Origin: Flavobacterium sp. HJJ
GTDB lineage: Bacteria; Bacteroidota; Bacteroidia; Flavobacteriales; Flavobacteriaceae
NCBI RefSeq assembly: GCF_015351475.1
Contig: NZ_JADKPR010000015.1
Coordinates: 1-64,000 of the forward strand
Reading direction: 5' to 3'
DNA length: 64,000 nucleotides
Of this stretch, positions 42,406 to 51,499 are shown in pieces (position 1 is the first letter of the stretch; every line of letters begins with the position of its first letter). A program made the translations under genes and the position numbers. A model generated the notes under the pieces. The model saw only the letters and a program-made list of their open reading frames with translations, was not told the DNA's origin and ran no database searches.

Positions 42406-42942
42406 GGGTTACCTTTCTTCTCAAGATATAAATAATTCGGAAAGATAGAATCTTTCTCAGTTTCGTTTATTTTCTTTATCCATTCAGGAAACTTGTAATT
42501 AACTTTTATGACTGAATCATTTATTAAGTAATATTTACAAAAACTGTCACCATTCTTTGGATATTTTTTGATTCCATTTGAGTGTCTTAAGTATTTCATA
42601 TCAAGTAAACAATCGGCCTTATTAAGACCAAAGTAGTTCTATTTTGTCAGCTTTAGTGTGATAGTGATTTGTGAAAAACCAATACAAGCATTGACCATGA
42701 AACTGATAAACAGCAAATTCTTTTTGGAAAATAACTCTTATCCAATATCTTGTGCCACTTTGTTTAGCTGACCATGCAAAATCTCTATTGTCTGACATAT
42801 AATCACCAATTATCTTTGGAGCTTTTTCGGTGTTTTTAGCAATTAAATTTTCTTTGACTTTAAACTTTGGATTCCCTTTATGATTTTCTTTTCTGCAGCT
42901 TATTAAAAAAACGATAAGAAATAAAACTGCAATTTTTTTCAT
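42402..42942 (-). pseudogene. Frameshifted hypothetical lipoprotein
   Basis: The first part (42622-42942, 106 codons) has a lipoprotein signal (FLISC, Cys16) and ends KADKIELLWS. The second part (42402-42599, 65 codons from an internal Met) can be extended upstream in a second frame as NYFGLNKADCLLD before its Met. The two frames overlap near 42640, so one single-base change or sequencing error would give one protein of about 178 residues. No family is recognised. Confidence 0.65.
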
Positions 42943-43114
42943 GTGAAGTTGTTTAAAGGTAACCCATATAATGTATACTCGCTGGATTATAGCGATAATA
43001 CATCATATATGAGATGTTTTGTGCTATAATTATAGTAAATGTATTCTATTTAATTTCAAAAACAAAGTTTTAATAATCACCTTACATCATCACTACAACT
43101 GAAAAATTAAAATA

Positions 43115-43260
43115 TCCCGCCTAGTCGCGATAGCAGTTAAAATCTTTGTTTTTCCGGTGTTCGGCAACCAAGATTACTTCATCATATAATTTTTTTTCAT
43201 AGGAGTTCAGTGAACTTTGTTTGTAACGTATAGCGGGACTGCTGCTGTAGGAAAGTGACT
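43115..43260. repeat. Degenerate GCGGGA-type interspersed repeat, tentative
   Basis: CGCCTAGTCGCGATAGCAGT at the left and CGTATAGCGGGACTGCTGC at the right resemble the ends of the element at 62011-62087 (TAGCCCCGAT ... AGCGGGATTAGCTCC). The central part is diverged. It lies between the broken lipoprotein and the oxidoreductase gene in an otherwise gene-free stretch (42943-43374). Confidence 0.45.
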
Positions 43261-43348
43261 AACTTCTGCTCCCAAAAAACATGCGAAAGAAAAACAAAAA
43301 TTATAATTCAATTAACATCTTGGATAAAATACCATTGGTGGTAATGCC

Positions 43349-43356
43349 TAAATTTG
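43349..43356 (+). promoter_or_regulatory. Predicted -7 element for the LLM oxidoreductase
   Basis: TAAATTTG matches TAnnTTTG, 18 bases before the ATG at 43375 (12 before the alternative ATG at 43369). No -33 at standard spacing. Confidence 0.4.
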
Positions 43357-43374
43357 TGCAAACATGAAATGTCT

Positions 43375-44382
43375 ATGAAAACCCCAATCCCCATATCTTT
43401 ATTAGAGTTAGCCATAATCACTGAAGGCAGTAATGCTGCTGAAACGATGCACAAAACCAAAGAGCTGGCACAGCTGGCGGATGGTTTGGGATACAATCGG
43501 TTTTGGCTGGCGGAGCACCACAATATGGCACATGTGGCGAGTACGGCTACGGTGGTTTTGATAGGATATGTGGCGAGTCTGACGCAAAATATACGAGTTG
43601 GATCGGGGGGGATAATGCTGCCTAATCATTCTCCGCTTATTATTGCTGAACAATTTGGAACATTAGCAACTTTATATCCAGACCGGATTGATCTTGGTTT
43701 AGGAAGGGCTCCAGGCACCGATTCACTGACAGCACAAGCTATACGAAAAGATTTTTTTGAGGAATCTCAGCGGTTTCCTAAAAATGTTTCGGCACTGCAG
43801 GATTATTTTTCTGTAGAGAATGCTGTATCAAGTGTTCGTGCTTTTCCTGCCGAAGGGACAAATGTCCCTATTTGGATTTTAGGTTCAAGTATGGACAGTG
43901 CAGCATTGGCGGCGTCATATGGACTGCCTTATGCGTTTGCGGGACATTTTGCACCCCGGCAAATGATTCAGGCTTTTGAATTTTACAGAGAAAACTTTAA
44001 ACCGTCGGTCTATCTTGAAGAGGCGAAAACAATGGCATGCGTCAACGCAATTGCAGCTGATACGGACGAAGAAGCTGAAATTCTGTCTACAAGTTTATAT
44101 CAAATGTTTCAGAATTTAGTTCAGAACACTCGAAAGCCATTACAGCCTCCTGTGGCTTCGCTGAGCGATCTTATGAATAATATGAGCGAAGAAGCTCGTT
44201 TTCATGTTAACCAAATGACGGCTGGTTCTTTTATTGGCAGTAAGGAAACATTAATCAAAGAATTAAAAAAGTTTATTGAGTATTCCCGCATCAGCGAATT
44301 GATGATTAGCAGTCCGATATACAGTCATCAGGATAAAATGAAAAGTCTGCGAATGCTGAAGGAAGTTGTAGATAGTATTTAA
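43375..44382 (+). CDS. LLM-class flavin-dependent oxidoreductase
   Basis: 335 residues from ATG 43375; ATG 43369 adds two residues. A luciferase-like TIM barrel with [24 protein letters not shown] near 41-64 as positions, [24 protein letters not shown] near 74-97, and [11 protein letters not shown] near 108. This is the AEHH-type group of MsnO8/YhbW-like oxidoreductases. The flavin is likely FMN; the substrate is unknown. It is a single gene on the plus strand. Confidence 0.93.
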   Translation: MKTPIPISLLELAIITEGSNAAETMHKTKELAQLADGLGYNRFWLAEHHNMAHVASTATVVLIGYVASLTQNIRVGSGGIMLPNHSPLIIAEQFGTLATLYPDRIDLGLGRAPGTDSLTAQAIRKDFFEESQRFPKNVSALQDYFSVENAVSSVRAFPAEGTNVPIWILGSSMDSAALAASYGLPYAFAGHFAPRQMIQAFEFYRENFKPSVYLEEAKTMACVNAIAADTDEEAEILSTSLYQMFQNLVQNTRKPLQPPVASLSDLMNNMSEEARFHVNQMTAGSFIGSKETLIKELKKFIEYSRISELMISSPIYSHQDKMKSLRMLKEVVDSI

Positions 44383-44494
44383 TTTCATCAGCAGTTTTTG
44401 AGGTAAAAAATACTGTATTTTATTTTGTTAAAATGCAGTATTTCTATGTTTTAATATTGTTGTTTTAATTAACTGCTTTAAGTCTGAAAAGTTC

Positions 44495-44640
44495 CTATAG
44501 TATCTCACCAAATTTGAAGCCATAGCAGGACGGCAGCCTTAGTCCCATTATGTCATCTAAGTCTAAGAGGGTTTCTTCTTTCCATCCAATTTCGTTAAGC
44601 AGATTCTTTACCGAGGTTTTAGCTTGGTCATCATTACCAC
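44495..44640 (-). pseudogene. Remnant of an NADPH-dependent F420 reductase-type gene
   Basis: In frame on the minus strand it reads KICGNDDQAKTSVKNLLNEI then GWKEETLLDLDDIMGLRLPS CYGFKFGEIL and a stop. This resembles the C-terminal region of NADP/F420 oxidoreductases (CGND.AK..V..LL..GW...DLGDI). The N-terminal Rossmann domain is gone, and the last part is diverged. The remnant overlaps the 3' end of the HAD gene by a few bases in another frame. Confidence 0.6.
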
Positions 44641-45320
44641 ATATTTTGAGCTAAAATGGTTTCATCGTTTGGCTGTATGATCTTAATCAAATCCAGGGGG
44701 CTGTTTATTATGTATTTAGCTCCTGCAGCGATTAATTCTTCCTCCAGACGGTATCCCCATGTCACGCCTACTGCAGACATGCTGGCATTGACAGCAGTCT
44801 GCATATCAATATCTGAATCTCCAGCAAAAATAATTTCTTCGGCCTCTAGTCCCATTTTTTTGCTTATTGCAATGGCCTCAGTAGGATTTGGCTTTTTTAA
44901 TGCTTCAACGCTTAAACCGACTACAGTGTCAAAATACCCAGGAAATAAATCGGCAGTAATTTTCTTGGTAAGCGCATCTGATTTATTCGAAAAGACACTT
45001 AGTTTTATATTATTTGAAATCAAATGATCTAATAATTCGATAATTCCATCATATGCTTTTGTTTTTCGGGTGCAGTTATGACTGTATTCTTCAATCATCA
45101 GCTGGTAGCAGAGATCAATATGCTTTTCATCATTATTGGTTTCCGGCAGTGATCTGTTTACCAGATTTCGAAGCCCGCTTCCAATGAAATATTGATATGT
45201 TTCATAACTGTGCATTGGATAGTTCAGCCCTTGAAGAACCGTATTCATAGCATCTGCAATGTCCTCCAGAGAATTGACCAATGTGCCGTCTAAGTCAAAA
45301 ATAACGCCTTTGAATTTCAT
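44634..45320 (-). CDS. HAD-superfamily phosphatase (phosphoglycolate phosphatase-like)
   Basis: 228 residues. Motif I VIFDLDGTLVNS at 6-17 (nucleophile Asp9 region), motif II SVFSNKSD near 110, Lys motif KKPNP near 141 and motif IV FAGDSDIDMQTA near 165. The helical cap at 20-90 is of the Gph/PGP type. The likely role is dephosphorylating phosphoglycolate or another small phosphate ester. The last residues (ETILAQNMW) overlap an unrelated gene remnant, so the C-terminus may have been altered by a deletion. Confidence 0.9.
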   Translation of the reverse strand: MKFKGVIFDLDGTLVNSLEDIADAMNTVLQGLNYPMHSYETYQYFIGSGLRNLVNRSLPETNNDEKHIDLCYQLMIEEYSHNCTRKTKAYDGIIELLDHLISNNIKLSVFSNKSDALTKKITADLFPGYFDTVVGLSVEALKKPNPTEAIAISKKMGLEAEEIIFAGDSDIDMQTAVNASMSAVGVTWGYRLEEELIAAGAKYIINSPLDLIKIIQPNDETILAQNMW

Positions 45321-45392
45321 TTTTATTTTTTAGTATTTGTAAAAAGTGGTGACAAAGTCATTTGGATTTTATAAAAAAAGCTCATTTTACAT

Positions 45393-46262
45393 TTATTTCT
45401 TTCCAGTTATTTTTTTGAAAACGTTTACTATACCTACGCTAAGGAAACCAATTATAAGTGCCACACAAAATTCTTTTATGACAGATGGTAACTGCGGAAA
45501 TAAATGATGTAAAAATTCAATGTTGTGCACAAATATGCCGCCTGCTACAAGAAGTAAAGCGATTGTGCCAATCACGGCCAGACTTTTGATGACTTTTGGC
45601 AAAGCCTGTACTAATATGTTTCCTATGATTTTTAGTAAACTGCGGTCGTTTTTACTTTGCTTAATCATTTTATAGCCCAGTTCGTCCATTCGGACAATCA
45701 TGGCTACAATGCCATAAACTCCAACTGTTGCCAGCATTGCAATTATTGAAACTACAACAATCTGGGAAAGCAACGGTTTTTCCATGACTGTTCCAAGCGC
45801 AATAATTACAATTTCTACCGATAAAATGAAATCAGTCACTATTGCTGATTTTATTTTGTCTTTTTCAAGAGCAAGGATTTCTTCTTCGATGTATTCTTTG
45901 ATTACAGTTTCAGTAACGGCGTGTCCGCGGTGAAACAGATATTCGTATATTTTTTCGGCACCTTCATATGCCAGACAAAGTCCTCCAAGTACCAAAACGA
46001 TTAGTACTCCCAATGGGAAAAATCCGCTCAGCAGAAAGGCAATAGGTAAAATGATTAGTTTATTTAAAAGAGAACCTTTTCCAATAGCCCATAAAACAGG
46101 AAGTTCTCTTGAGGACATAAATCCAGAAGCTTTTTCGGCGTTGACCGCTAAGTCATCACCCAAAATCCCAGCTGTTTTTTTTGCAGCGACTTTACTCATT
46201 ATGGCAACATCATCCATAATTGCTGCGATATCATCTAATAGTACGAAAAAGCCTGATGCCAT
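45393..46262 (-). CDS. DUF808 (YedI-like) inner-membrane protein
   Basis: 289 residues. The family start MASGFFVLLDDIAAIMDDVA is followed by MSKVAAKKTAGILGDDLAVNA near 22-42. About six membrane segments follow (70-92, 147-170, 175-200, 220-240 and 258-280 among them). YedI is a conserved inner-membrane protein with no known activity. It is 72 bases upstream of the HAD gene and may be co-transcribed with it. Confidence 0.92.
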   Translation of the reverse strand: MASGFFVLLDDIAAIMDDVAIMSKVAAKKTAGILGDDLAVNAEKASGFMSSRELPVLWAIGKGSLLNKLIILPIAFLLSGFFPLGVLIVLVLGGLCLAYEGAEKIYEYLFHRGHAVTETVIKEYIEEEILALEKDKIKSAIVTDFILSVEIVIIALGTVMEKPLLSQIVVVSIIAMLATVGVYGIVAMIVRMDELGYKMIKQSKNDRSLLKIIGNILVQALPKVIKSLAVIGTIALLLVAGGIFVHNIEFLHHLFPQLPSVIKEFCVALIIGFLSVGIVNVFKKITGKK

Positions 46263-46585
46263 TTTAAGTGTTTTAGAAACTGTTTTTTATTTGTTTCAAA
46301 TCTTTTTAAAGCCTAGATTTTTATTGATGCGAATCTACTACTTTTTGTTGGTTTTTTTGCAAGAATTGATTTTGAAGAACTAAAATTCATGGTCATTATA
46401 ACTCAAATAAAAAACACCAGCCTCTCGACCAGTGTGTTGTTTTAATTTTGAAAAAAAAATATATTTAGCTGTTTTTTTTAATATTAAAAGTGCTGTGCCG
46501 AAAGCCTTAATACTGATTGAATGTTTTTGATACAGCATTTCCGGCTTATAAGATTTACATCATTCAGGAACAGCTGTCAAAGTTA
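46263..46585. other. Gene-free gap between the DUF808 gene and the copper module
   Basis: About 320 bases. A weak inverted repeat AAAACAC / GTGTTGTTTT is seen at 46420-46445; it could be a poor terminator. Nothing else was recognised. Confidence 0.4.
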
Positions 46586-46810
46586 TTAGTTTAACGATTC
46601 AATTTTAAATCCTGCTTCCTGTACTTTTTCTATTATTTCTTCTTTGGTAATTCCATCGGTTTTTATGGTGAGAATTTTGTCTTTGTTTTCTGTATCCACT
46701 TCCCATTGGAAAATGCCTTTGGCATCATTAAGAAAAGGTGTTACTTTGGCAATACAGCCACCGCAGTTGATGTTCGTTTTAAATTGTAAGCTGTTATTTT
46801 CTGTTTTCAT
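46586..46810 (-). CDS. CopZ-like heavy-metal-binding protein (HMA domain)
   Basis: 74 residues, one HMA domain. The metal-binding motif is NCGGC (Cys16, Cys19) after the first strand; the domain ends with the typical EIIEKVQEAGFKIE. Copper(I) delivery to or from the P-type ATPase is inferred from its position, 63 bases after that gene in the same direction. The motif CGGC differs from the common MxCxxC by lacking the Met. Expressed most likely with copA. Confidence 0.9.
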   Translation of the reverse strand: MKTENNSLQFKTNINCGGCIAKVTPFLNDAKGIFQWEVDTENKDKILTIKTDGITKEEIIEKVQEAGFKIESLN

Positions 46811-46873
46811 GTTTTTTATTTTAAAAGTATTAATGCAGATTCAATAGGGCAGGTTTTGAAAAATTACGTTTGG

Positions 46874-49291
46874 TTATTTCTTCCATTTTAAACGCAGGCT
46901 GTTACTTACCACGCTCACACTGCTTAAAGCCATTGCAGCACCCGCAAGCATTGGATTCAATAAAAATCCGTTAATAGGGTAGAGGATTCCCGCTGCAATT
47001 GGGATTCCTATCAGGTTGTAGATAAATGCCCAAAAAAGGTTCTGTCTTATGGCTGCCACAGTTGCTTTTGATAATCTAATAGCCTCGGGTATTTTTTTAA
47101 GATCTGATGAAATGATAGTCATTTTTGCAACATCTATTGCAATATCACTGCCTTTTCCCATCGCAATACTTACATTTGCCTGTGCCAATGCCGTACTGTC
47201 ATTAATGCCGTCGCCAGCCATTGCTACGACTTTACCATTGGCTTGGAGTTCTTTAACGAATACCGCTTTTTGTTCTGGCAATACTCCGGCTTTGTAATGA
47301 TTGATGCCAACATTTTTGGCTATTGCTCGTGCGGTGGTTTCATTGTCGCCTGTCAGCATATATACTTCAATACCATTTTTTTGCAGTTCGGCAATTGCGG
47401 TTTTTGAATTGGGCTTTATTTGATCTGCAATGACATATATGGCTAATGCTTTTTTACTGTTGGAAAACCAAATGACGGTTTTAGCTTCATTGCTCCATTG
47501 TTCTGCTTTTTTTAATAGTTTGTTTTCAATTGTGATTTCATTTTCCTCTATCAAAGTTTTATTGCCGACAAAATAGGTTTCGTCCTCAAAAACAGCTTTA
47601 GCACCTTTACCGGTAATGCTTTCAAAATTTGAAACAGCTGTTTTTGTTTGTGAATTTAAATGCTTCACTATTGCTTCTGCCAGTGGATGTTCTGATTGTT
47701 TTTCTATGCTGAATAAAATTTGCTGTGACATATTGTCTTCGGCTAACGAAAATTCATCAGTTACAATTGGTTTTCCTTCGGTTATGGTTCCGGTTTTGTC
47801 GAGTACTATTGCATTGATTTTTTTTGCTTGTTCCAGACTTTCAGCATCTTTTATCAAAATCCCCATTTCTGCGCCTTTGCCGACTCCGACCATAATTGCT
47901 GTGGGTGTTGCCAATCCTAATGCACAAGGGCAGGCAATTACAAGTACGGTTACTAAAGCCATTAAGCCTTGCGTAAAGCCATTTTCACCTCCAAAAATTG
48001 TCCAAACGATAAACGATGCAATGGCAATGATTATAACAATTGGCACAAATACACCAGCGATTTTATCGGCCAATTTTTGAACAGGAGCTTTGCTACCCTG
48101 TGCATCCTGTACCATTTTGATGATTTGGGCAAGCATGGTATCGCTTCCAATTTTTTCAGCTTTGAATTGAAAACTTCCCTTTTGGTTTATAGTCCCTGAA
48201 AAAACTTTTTCGTTTTCGTTTTTTAACACAGGAATCGGTTCGCCGCTCAGCATGCTTTCGTCTACATAAGAGGTGCCGCTAATCAGCGTTCCGTCTACTG
48301 CTATTTTTTCTCCTGGTTTTACCAAAATAATGTCGCCAATCTGTACCTGCTCAATAGGAGTTTCCGTTTCATGCCCGTTTTCGTTAATAATGATAACTGA
48401 TTTTGGCTGTAACCCTATTAATTTCTTAATTGCAGACGAAGTATTTCCTTTGGCTTTTTCTTCTAGCAGTTTTCCTAATAATATAAAAGTGATTACAACT
48501 GTAGCAGCTTCAAAATACACATGAGCATGTAATCCTCTCTGATGCCAAAAATCAGGAAACAGCGTATTGAAAACACTAAAAGTATAAGCAGTTCCAGTAC
48601 TCAAAGCTACCAAAGTATCCATATTGGCAGTTCGGTGTCTGGTTTGCTTCCATGCGTTTGAAAAAAAATCCCTTCCAATCCATGCAATCACAGGCGTACT
48701 CAATAGCCACATGATTTCATTTGCGTAAGGTATATTCATAAAAAACATACTAATAATTACTAATGGAACAGAAAACGCCATTGCCCAATAGGTTTTCTTT
48801 TTCAGCAAAGCAAATTTTGCATGCTGCAGGTTTTCGATCGTATTGATTTCCTCTTTATTTTCTTCGATCAATAAATCATAACCGCCGGACTGTACAGCTT
48901 TCTTTAGGTTTATGGGGTTTGTTACTCCCGGGATATATTCGACAGCAGCGGTTGTCGTAGCAAAATTAATTGCTGCATTTACAACGCCCTGCTGTGATTT
49001 TAAAATGTTTTCAGCATTTGCAGCACATGAAGCGCAGCTCAATTCTAATACTGGAAATGTTTTTTTGATAGTAGTTACGCCATAGCCTAAATCTTTTATA
49101 AGATGAACTGCTTCAGAAACTGCTTCGGTATTAGCCGCCTGAATAACGGCGCGTTTGTTGTTTAATTCGACTTTGTGGGTTTTAATTCCCGGCTGTCTGC
49201 TCAATGCCTTATCAATGATTAAGGCGCAGTGTTCGCTTTCGACCCCTTCGAGAGGCAGAAAGATTTCTGTAGTACTTGCTTTTGCTGTCAT
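46874..49291 (-). CDS. copA: Copper-type P1B ATPase
   Basis: 805 residues. It has two N-terminal HMA domains. The first (8-75) has lost its CxxC and keeps a single Cys22 (GVESEHCA); the second (80-140) has SCASC (Cys86, Cys89). Membrane helices follow, with the CPC metal site ACPCALGLATP at 453-463, phosphorylation site DKTGT at 498-502, and GDGINDSTAL in the hinge near 695. Copper(I) export from the cytosol is likely. It lies downstream of an AraC-type regulator and upstream of the chaperone. Confidence 0.96.
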   Translation of the reverse strand: MTAKASTTEIFLPLEGVESEHCALIIDKALSRQPGIKTHKVELNNKRAVIQAANTEAVSEAVHLIKDLGYGVTTIKKTFPVLELSCASCAANAENILKSQQGVVNAAINFATTTAAVEYIPGVTNPINLKKAVQSGGYDLLIEENKEEINTIENLQHAKFALLKKKTYWAMAFSVPLVIISMFFMNIPYANEIMWLLSTPVIAWIGRDFFSNAWKQTRHRTANMDTLVALSTGTAYTFSVFNTLFPDFWHQRGLHAHVYFEAATVVITFILLGKLLEEKAKGNTSSAIKKLIGLQPKSVIIINENGHETETPIEQVQIGDIILVKPGEKIAVDGTLISGTSYVDESMLSGEPIPVLKNENEKVFSGTINQKGSFQFKAEKIGSDTMLAQIIKMVQDAQGSKAPVQKLADKIAGVFVPIVIIIAIASFIVWTIFGGENGFTQGLMALVTVLVIACPCALGLATPTAIMVGVGKGAEMGILIKDAESLEQAKKINAIVLDKTGTITEGKPIVTDEFSLAEDNMSQQILFSIEKQSEHPLAEAIVKHLNSQTKTAVSNFESITGKGAKAVFEDETYFVGNKTLIEENEITIENKLLKKAEQWSNEAKTVIWFSNSKKALAIYVIADQIKPNSKTAIAELQKNGIEVYMLTGDNETTARAIAKNVGINHYKAGVLPEQKAVFVKELQANGKVVAMAGDGINDSTALAQANVSIAMGKGSDIAIDVAKMTIISSDLKKIPEAIRLSKATVAAIRQNLFWAFIYNLIGIPIAAGILYPINGFLLNPMLAGAAMALSSVSVVSNSLRLKWKK

Positions 49292-49321
49292 GTTCTTTAA
49301 TTACATAACAAAGGTCGCGGT

Positions 49322-49347
49322 ATCAGGTCTATTTCATGTTACCTGAT
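49322..49347. promoter_or_regulatory. Inverted repeat between regulator and copA
   Basis: ATCAGGT / ACCTGAT with a 12-base spacer, 31 bases before the copA start codon. It may be an operator for the metal regulator or an mRNA hairpin; no T-run follows on the minus strand. Confidence 0.4.
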
Positions 49348-49368
49348 TTTGGATAGTATTTGTAACAT

Positions 49369-49929
49369 TTACAGTTCGTCTAAAGGTCTGCGTTTGTTTT
49401 CCTTGATGTTCTTAAAATAAGTAGGAGTGAGACCAGTGACTTTTTTGAACTGATTACTTAAATAAGCAACACTGGAGTAATTCATTTTTACAGCAATTTC
49501 GCTTAATGACAACTCATCATAAACCAGCAGTTCCTTTACTTTTTCTATTTTTTGGGCAATAAAGTATTTTTCTATAGTTATGCCTTCAGTCTCAGAAAAC
49601 AAATTGGAAAGATAGGTATAATCGTGGTGAAGCTTATTGCTTAAATAATCGGAGAGATTGGTTTTTATATCACTTTTTTGACGATGTACAATTTCGATAA
49701 TAGAAGATTTAATTTGTCCAATAATTCGGCTTTTCTTGTCGTCTATCAATTCAAATCCCAGATTTTGCAAATGCTGGCTGAGTATTTCTTTCTCTTTTTC
49801 AGTAATTTCTTTTTCTAATAGTACTTCGCCCAAAGTAATATTTAAAGGGTGATGCCTAAGTTTTTCCAATTCATTCTTAACCGCCGCAATACAGCGGTTG
49901 CAGACCATGTTTTTAATGTAGAGTTTCAT
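49369..49929 (-). CDS. AraC-type regulator with N-terminal CxxC metal-binding domain
   Basis: 186 residues from the ATG at 49929. The first 60 residues look like a shortened HMA domain with MVCNRC (Cys10, Cys13) followed by a helix and strands (KLRHHPLNITLGEVLLEKEI). The C-terminal 90 residues are an AraC double helix-turn-helix (DYTYLSNLFSETEGITIEKY and LSLSEIAVKMNYSSVAYLSN FKK.TG). Metal sensing by the CxxC and control of the downstream copA are inferred. It precedes copA by 77 bases in the same direction. Confidence 0.88.
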   Translation of the reverse strand: MKLYIKNMVCNRCIAAVKNELEKLRHHPLNITLGEVLLEKEITEKEKEILSQHLQNLGFELIDDKKSRIIGQIKSSIIEIVHRQKSDIKTNLSDYLSNKLHHDYTYLSNLFSETEGITIEKYFIAQKIEKVKELLVYDELSLSEIAVKMNYSSVAYLSNQFKKVTGLTPTYFKNIKENKRRPLDEL

Positions 49930-50008
49930 AGTAATTCGGAATCCTTGTGTTTGGCAAAAAATAAGCCTCACTGTAAACAAGTAAAGATATTGTTTTTAAA
50001 CATTCATA

Positions 50009-50192
50009 CACGGCATTCGCATTTAAAAAAAATATAAACACGAATTTCACCAATTAACACTAATTCTTATCAAAATTGAAATCAAGTTTTACAACTTTTA
50101 CAGTTTCGAATATTTTGTGTAATTAAATAGCAATCTTAATTCGTGCAAATTAGTGTAATTCGTGTCAGAAACTTTTAAAAGCGAATGCCGTG
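50009..50192. repeat. MITE-like inverted-repeat element
   Basis: Perfect 12-base inverted ends CACGGCATTCGC (50009-50020) and GCGAATGCCGTG (50181-50192), extended by ATTTAAAA / TTTTAAAA. Inner arms hold CACGAATTTCACCAATTAAC and AATTCGTGCAAATTAGTGTA, which pair with each other. No reading frame. Flanks ACATTCATA and ACATCCTTA are only partly alike, so a target duplication is uncertain. Related inner sequence is at 63178-63230. Confidence 0.65.
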
Positions 50193-50223
50193 ACATCCTT
50201 AGATTCTCTGAATTCTATTTATT

Positions 50224-50508
50224 TTAGTTACTGCAGTGTTCTTCAAAAAGCTGCTTTTCTTGAGGTTTTCTTGTTATTGGTTCCTCAGTTTTTTTAGTGA
50301 AGTTTTTAGTCTTTGCAGGACTCATGTCAGTAATCCACTTCAGATATTCCCATAAAAAAGTAAAAGAATTATAAACCATATCATACAGAGAGGCAAAAAA
50401 ACGAACTGACAGTTTTATAAAATTATAACCCAAATCATATATATATGCAAAAAAGTCAATAAAGATATTTAGTAATGATATTTTTTTATTTTTTGATGCT
50501 GATCCCAA
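50224..50508 (-). CDS. Small helical protein, uncertain
   Basis: 94 residues, but the first codon is TTG and no ATG is near the start. Residues 10-60 consist of aromatic, amphipathic repeats (FIDFFAYIYDLGYNFIKL and FFASLYDMVYNSFTFLWEYL), then a basic, disordered tail. It could be a membrane-associated small protein or an accidental open frame. No family recognised. Confidence 0.35.
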   Translation of the reverse strand: MGSASKNKKISLLNIFIDFFAYIYDLGYNFIKLSVRFFASLYDMVYNSFTFLWEYLKWITDMSPAKTKNFTKKTEEPITRKPQEKQLFEEHCSN

Positions 50509-50797
50509 AATAGTATAGTTTATTTCTTTTGTTTTTAAATCATTTGAAGGACAGGTGATTACCGGTTTTTTGTTTGGTTTTGGCTGTCAAAATGTGGCGC
50601 AAAATTAGTTAAACTATATTAAAATAGCGACAAAATGCATTTGTTTTATTTCAAAGTAGTAAAAAACTTATTTTTAAAAACAAAGGAAATCTGGTTTATT
50701 TATTCCAAAAAACCAGAAATTTATTGTTACTGATTTAGCTTCAATGTGTTGATTTCGGAATTGCTTTTGCTATTGATGTGAATGGAGAAATCAGGAT
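50509..50797. other. Intergenic region without recognised feature
   Basis: About 290 bases of AT-rich sequence between the small helical frame and the nitroreductase gene. No repeat, promoter or terminator was recognised. Confidence 0.4.
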
Positions 50798-51397
50798 TTA
50801 AATAGTTTCAATTACACTTTCCTGCGGTCTTCTGGATTTTGGTAAAACTTCAATTCTGTTGAAATCGTCTTCCGAAGCATAACCTACAGCCATTGCAAAA
50901 AGCGGTTTGAAGGCTGGCATATTTAGAATGTCCCTATACTTATCCGATTCTATACCTTCCATTGGTGTCGAATCCAGTCCTAATGCAATACTGGCTGTCA
51001 AACCAACTCCCAAGGCGATATACACTTGCTGTGACAGCCATACTTTTAAATCGGCTTCGGGTTTATTAGCTTTAATCTGATTGTACCAATCCCTTCTTGC
51101 CTGTGGTAATTCGTTGTCTACTATTTGCTGAAAAGCATCGAGATCATCGGCTACGCTGAATACAACCAAAAGTTGGGCTTGATTTACTTTTTCAGTATTA
51201 TGCATCGAAACCGAAGCTAATTTGGCCTTGATTTCCGGATTCTGCACAAATGTAAATTTCCAAGGCTGTATATTTATAGAAGAAGGAGAGAGACGTAATA
51301 TTTCTTTTAAGTCTTCAATTTTTTCTTGAGGTATGGTTTTGTCAGTGTTGTATTTTTTAGTACTATACCTTTTTTTTATTAATTCTAAAATATTCAT
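50798..51397 (-). CDS. Nitroreductase-family NAD(P)H oxidoreductase
   Basis: 199 residues. FMN-binding start RYSTKKYNTDK at 10-20, RLSPSSINIQPWKFTFV near 35-51, and late DSTPMEGIESD and FAMAVGYASEDDFN near 142 and 170. This is the NfsB-like group, which reduces nitro compounds, quinones or flavins with NAD(P)H. It is a single gene with a good promoter at 51429-51458. Confidence 0.94.
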   Translation of the reverse strand: MNILELIKKRYSTKKYNTDKTIPQEKIEDLKEILRLSPSSINIQPWKFTFVQNPEIKAKLASVSMHNTEKVNQAQLLVVFSVADDLDAFQQIVDNELPQARRDWYNQIKANKPEADLKVWLSQQVYIALGVGLTASIALGLDSTPMEGIESDKYRDILNMPAFKPLFAMAVGYASEDDFNRIEVLPKSRRPQESVIETI

Positions 51398-51428
51398 GGC
51401 AGTATTTTTATAAGATAAATTATATGTG

Positions 51429-51458
51429 CAAAGTTAAGTTAATAATAGTTTTATACAA
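51429..51458 (-). promoter_or_regulatory. Predicted promoter of the nitroreductase gene
   Basis: On the minus strand TTG (51456-51458), 19-base spacer, TAACTTTG (51429-51436), a full match to the Bacteroidota pattern, 32 bases before the start codon. Confidence 0.65.
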
Positions 51459-51499
51459 TTTGATTGAGTCAGATGCGTATTACATTTTGTAGTGAATGC

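Noticed and set aside
46420..46445. Terminator after the CopZ-like gene
   Set aside because: The stem is short with mismatches and no T-run on the minus strand.
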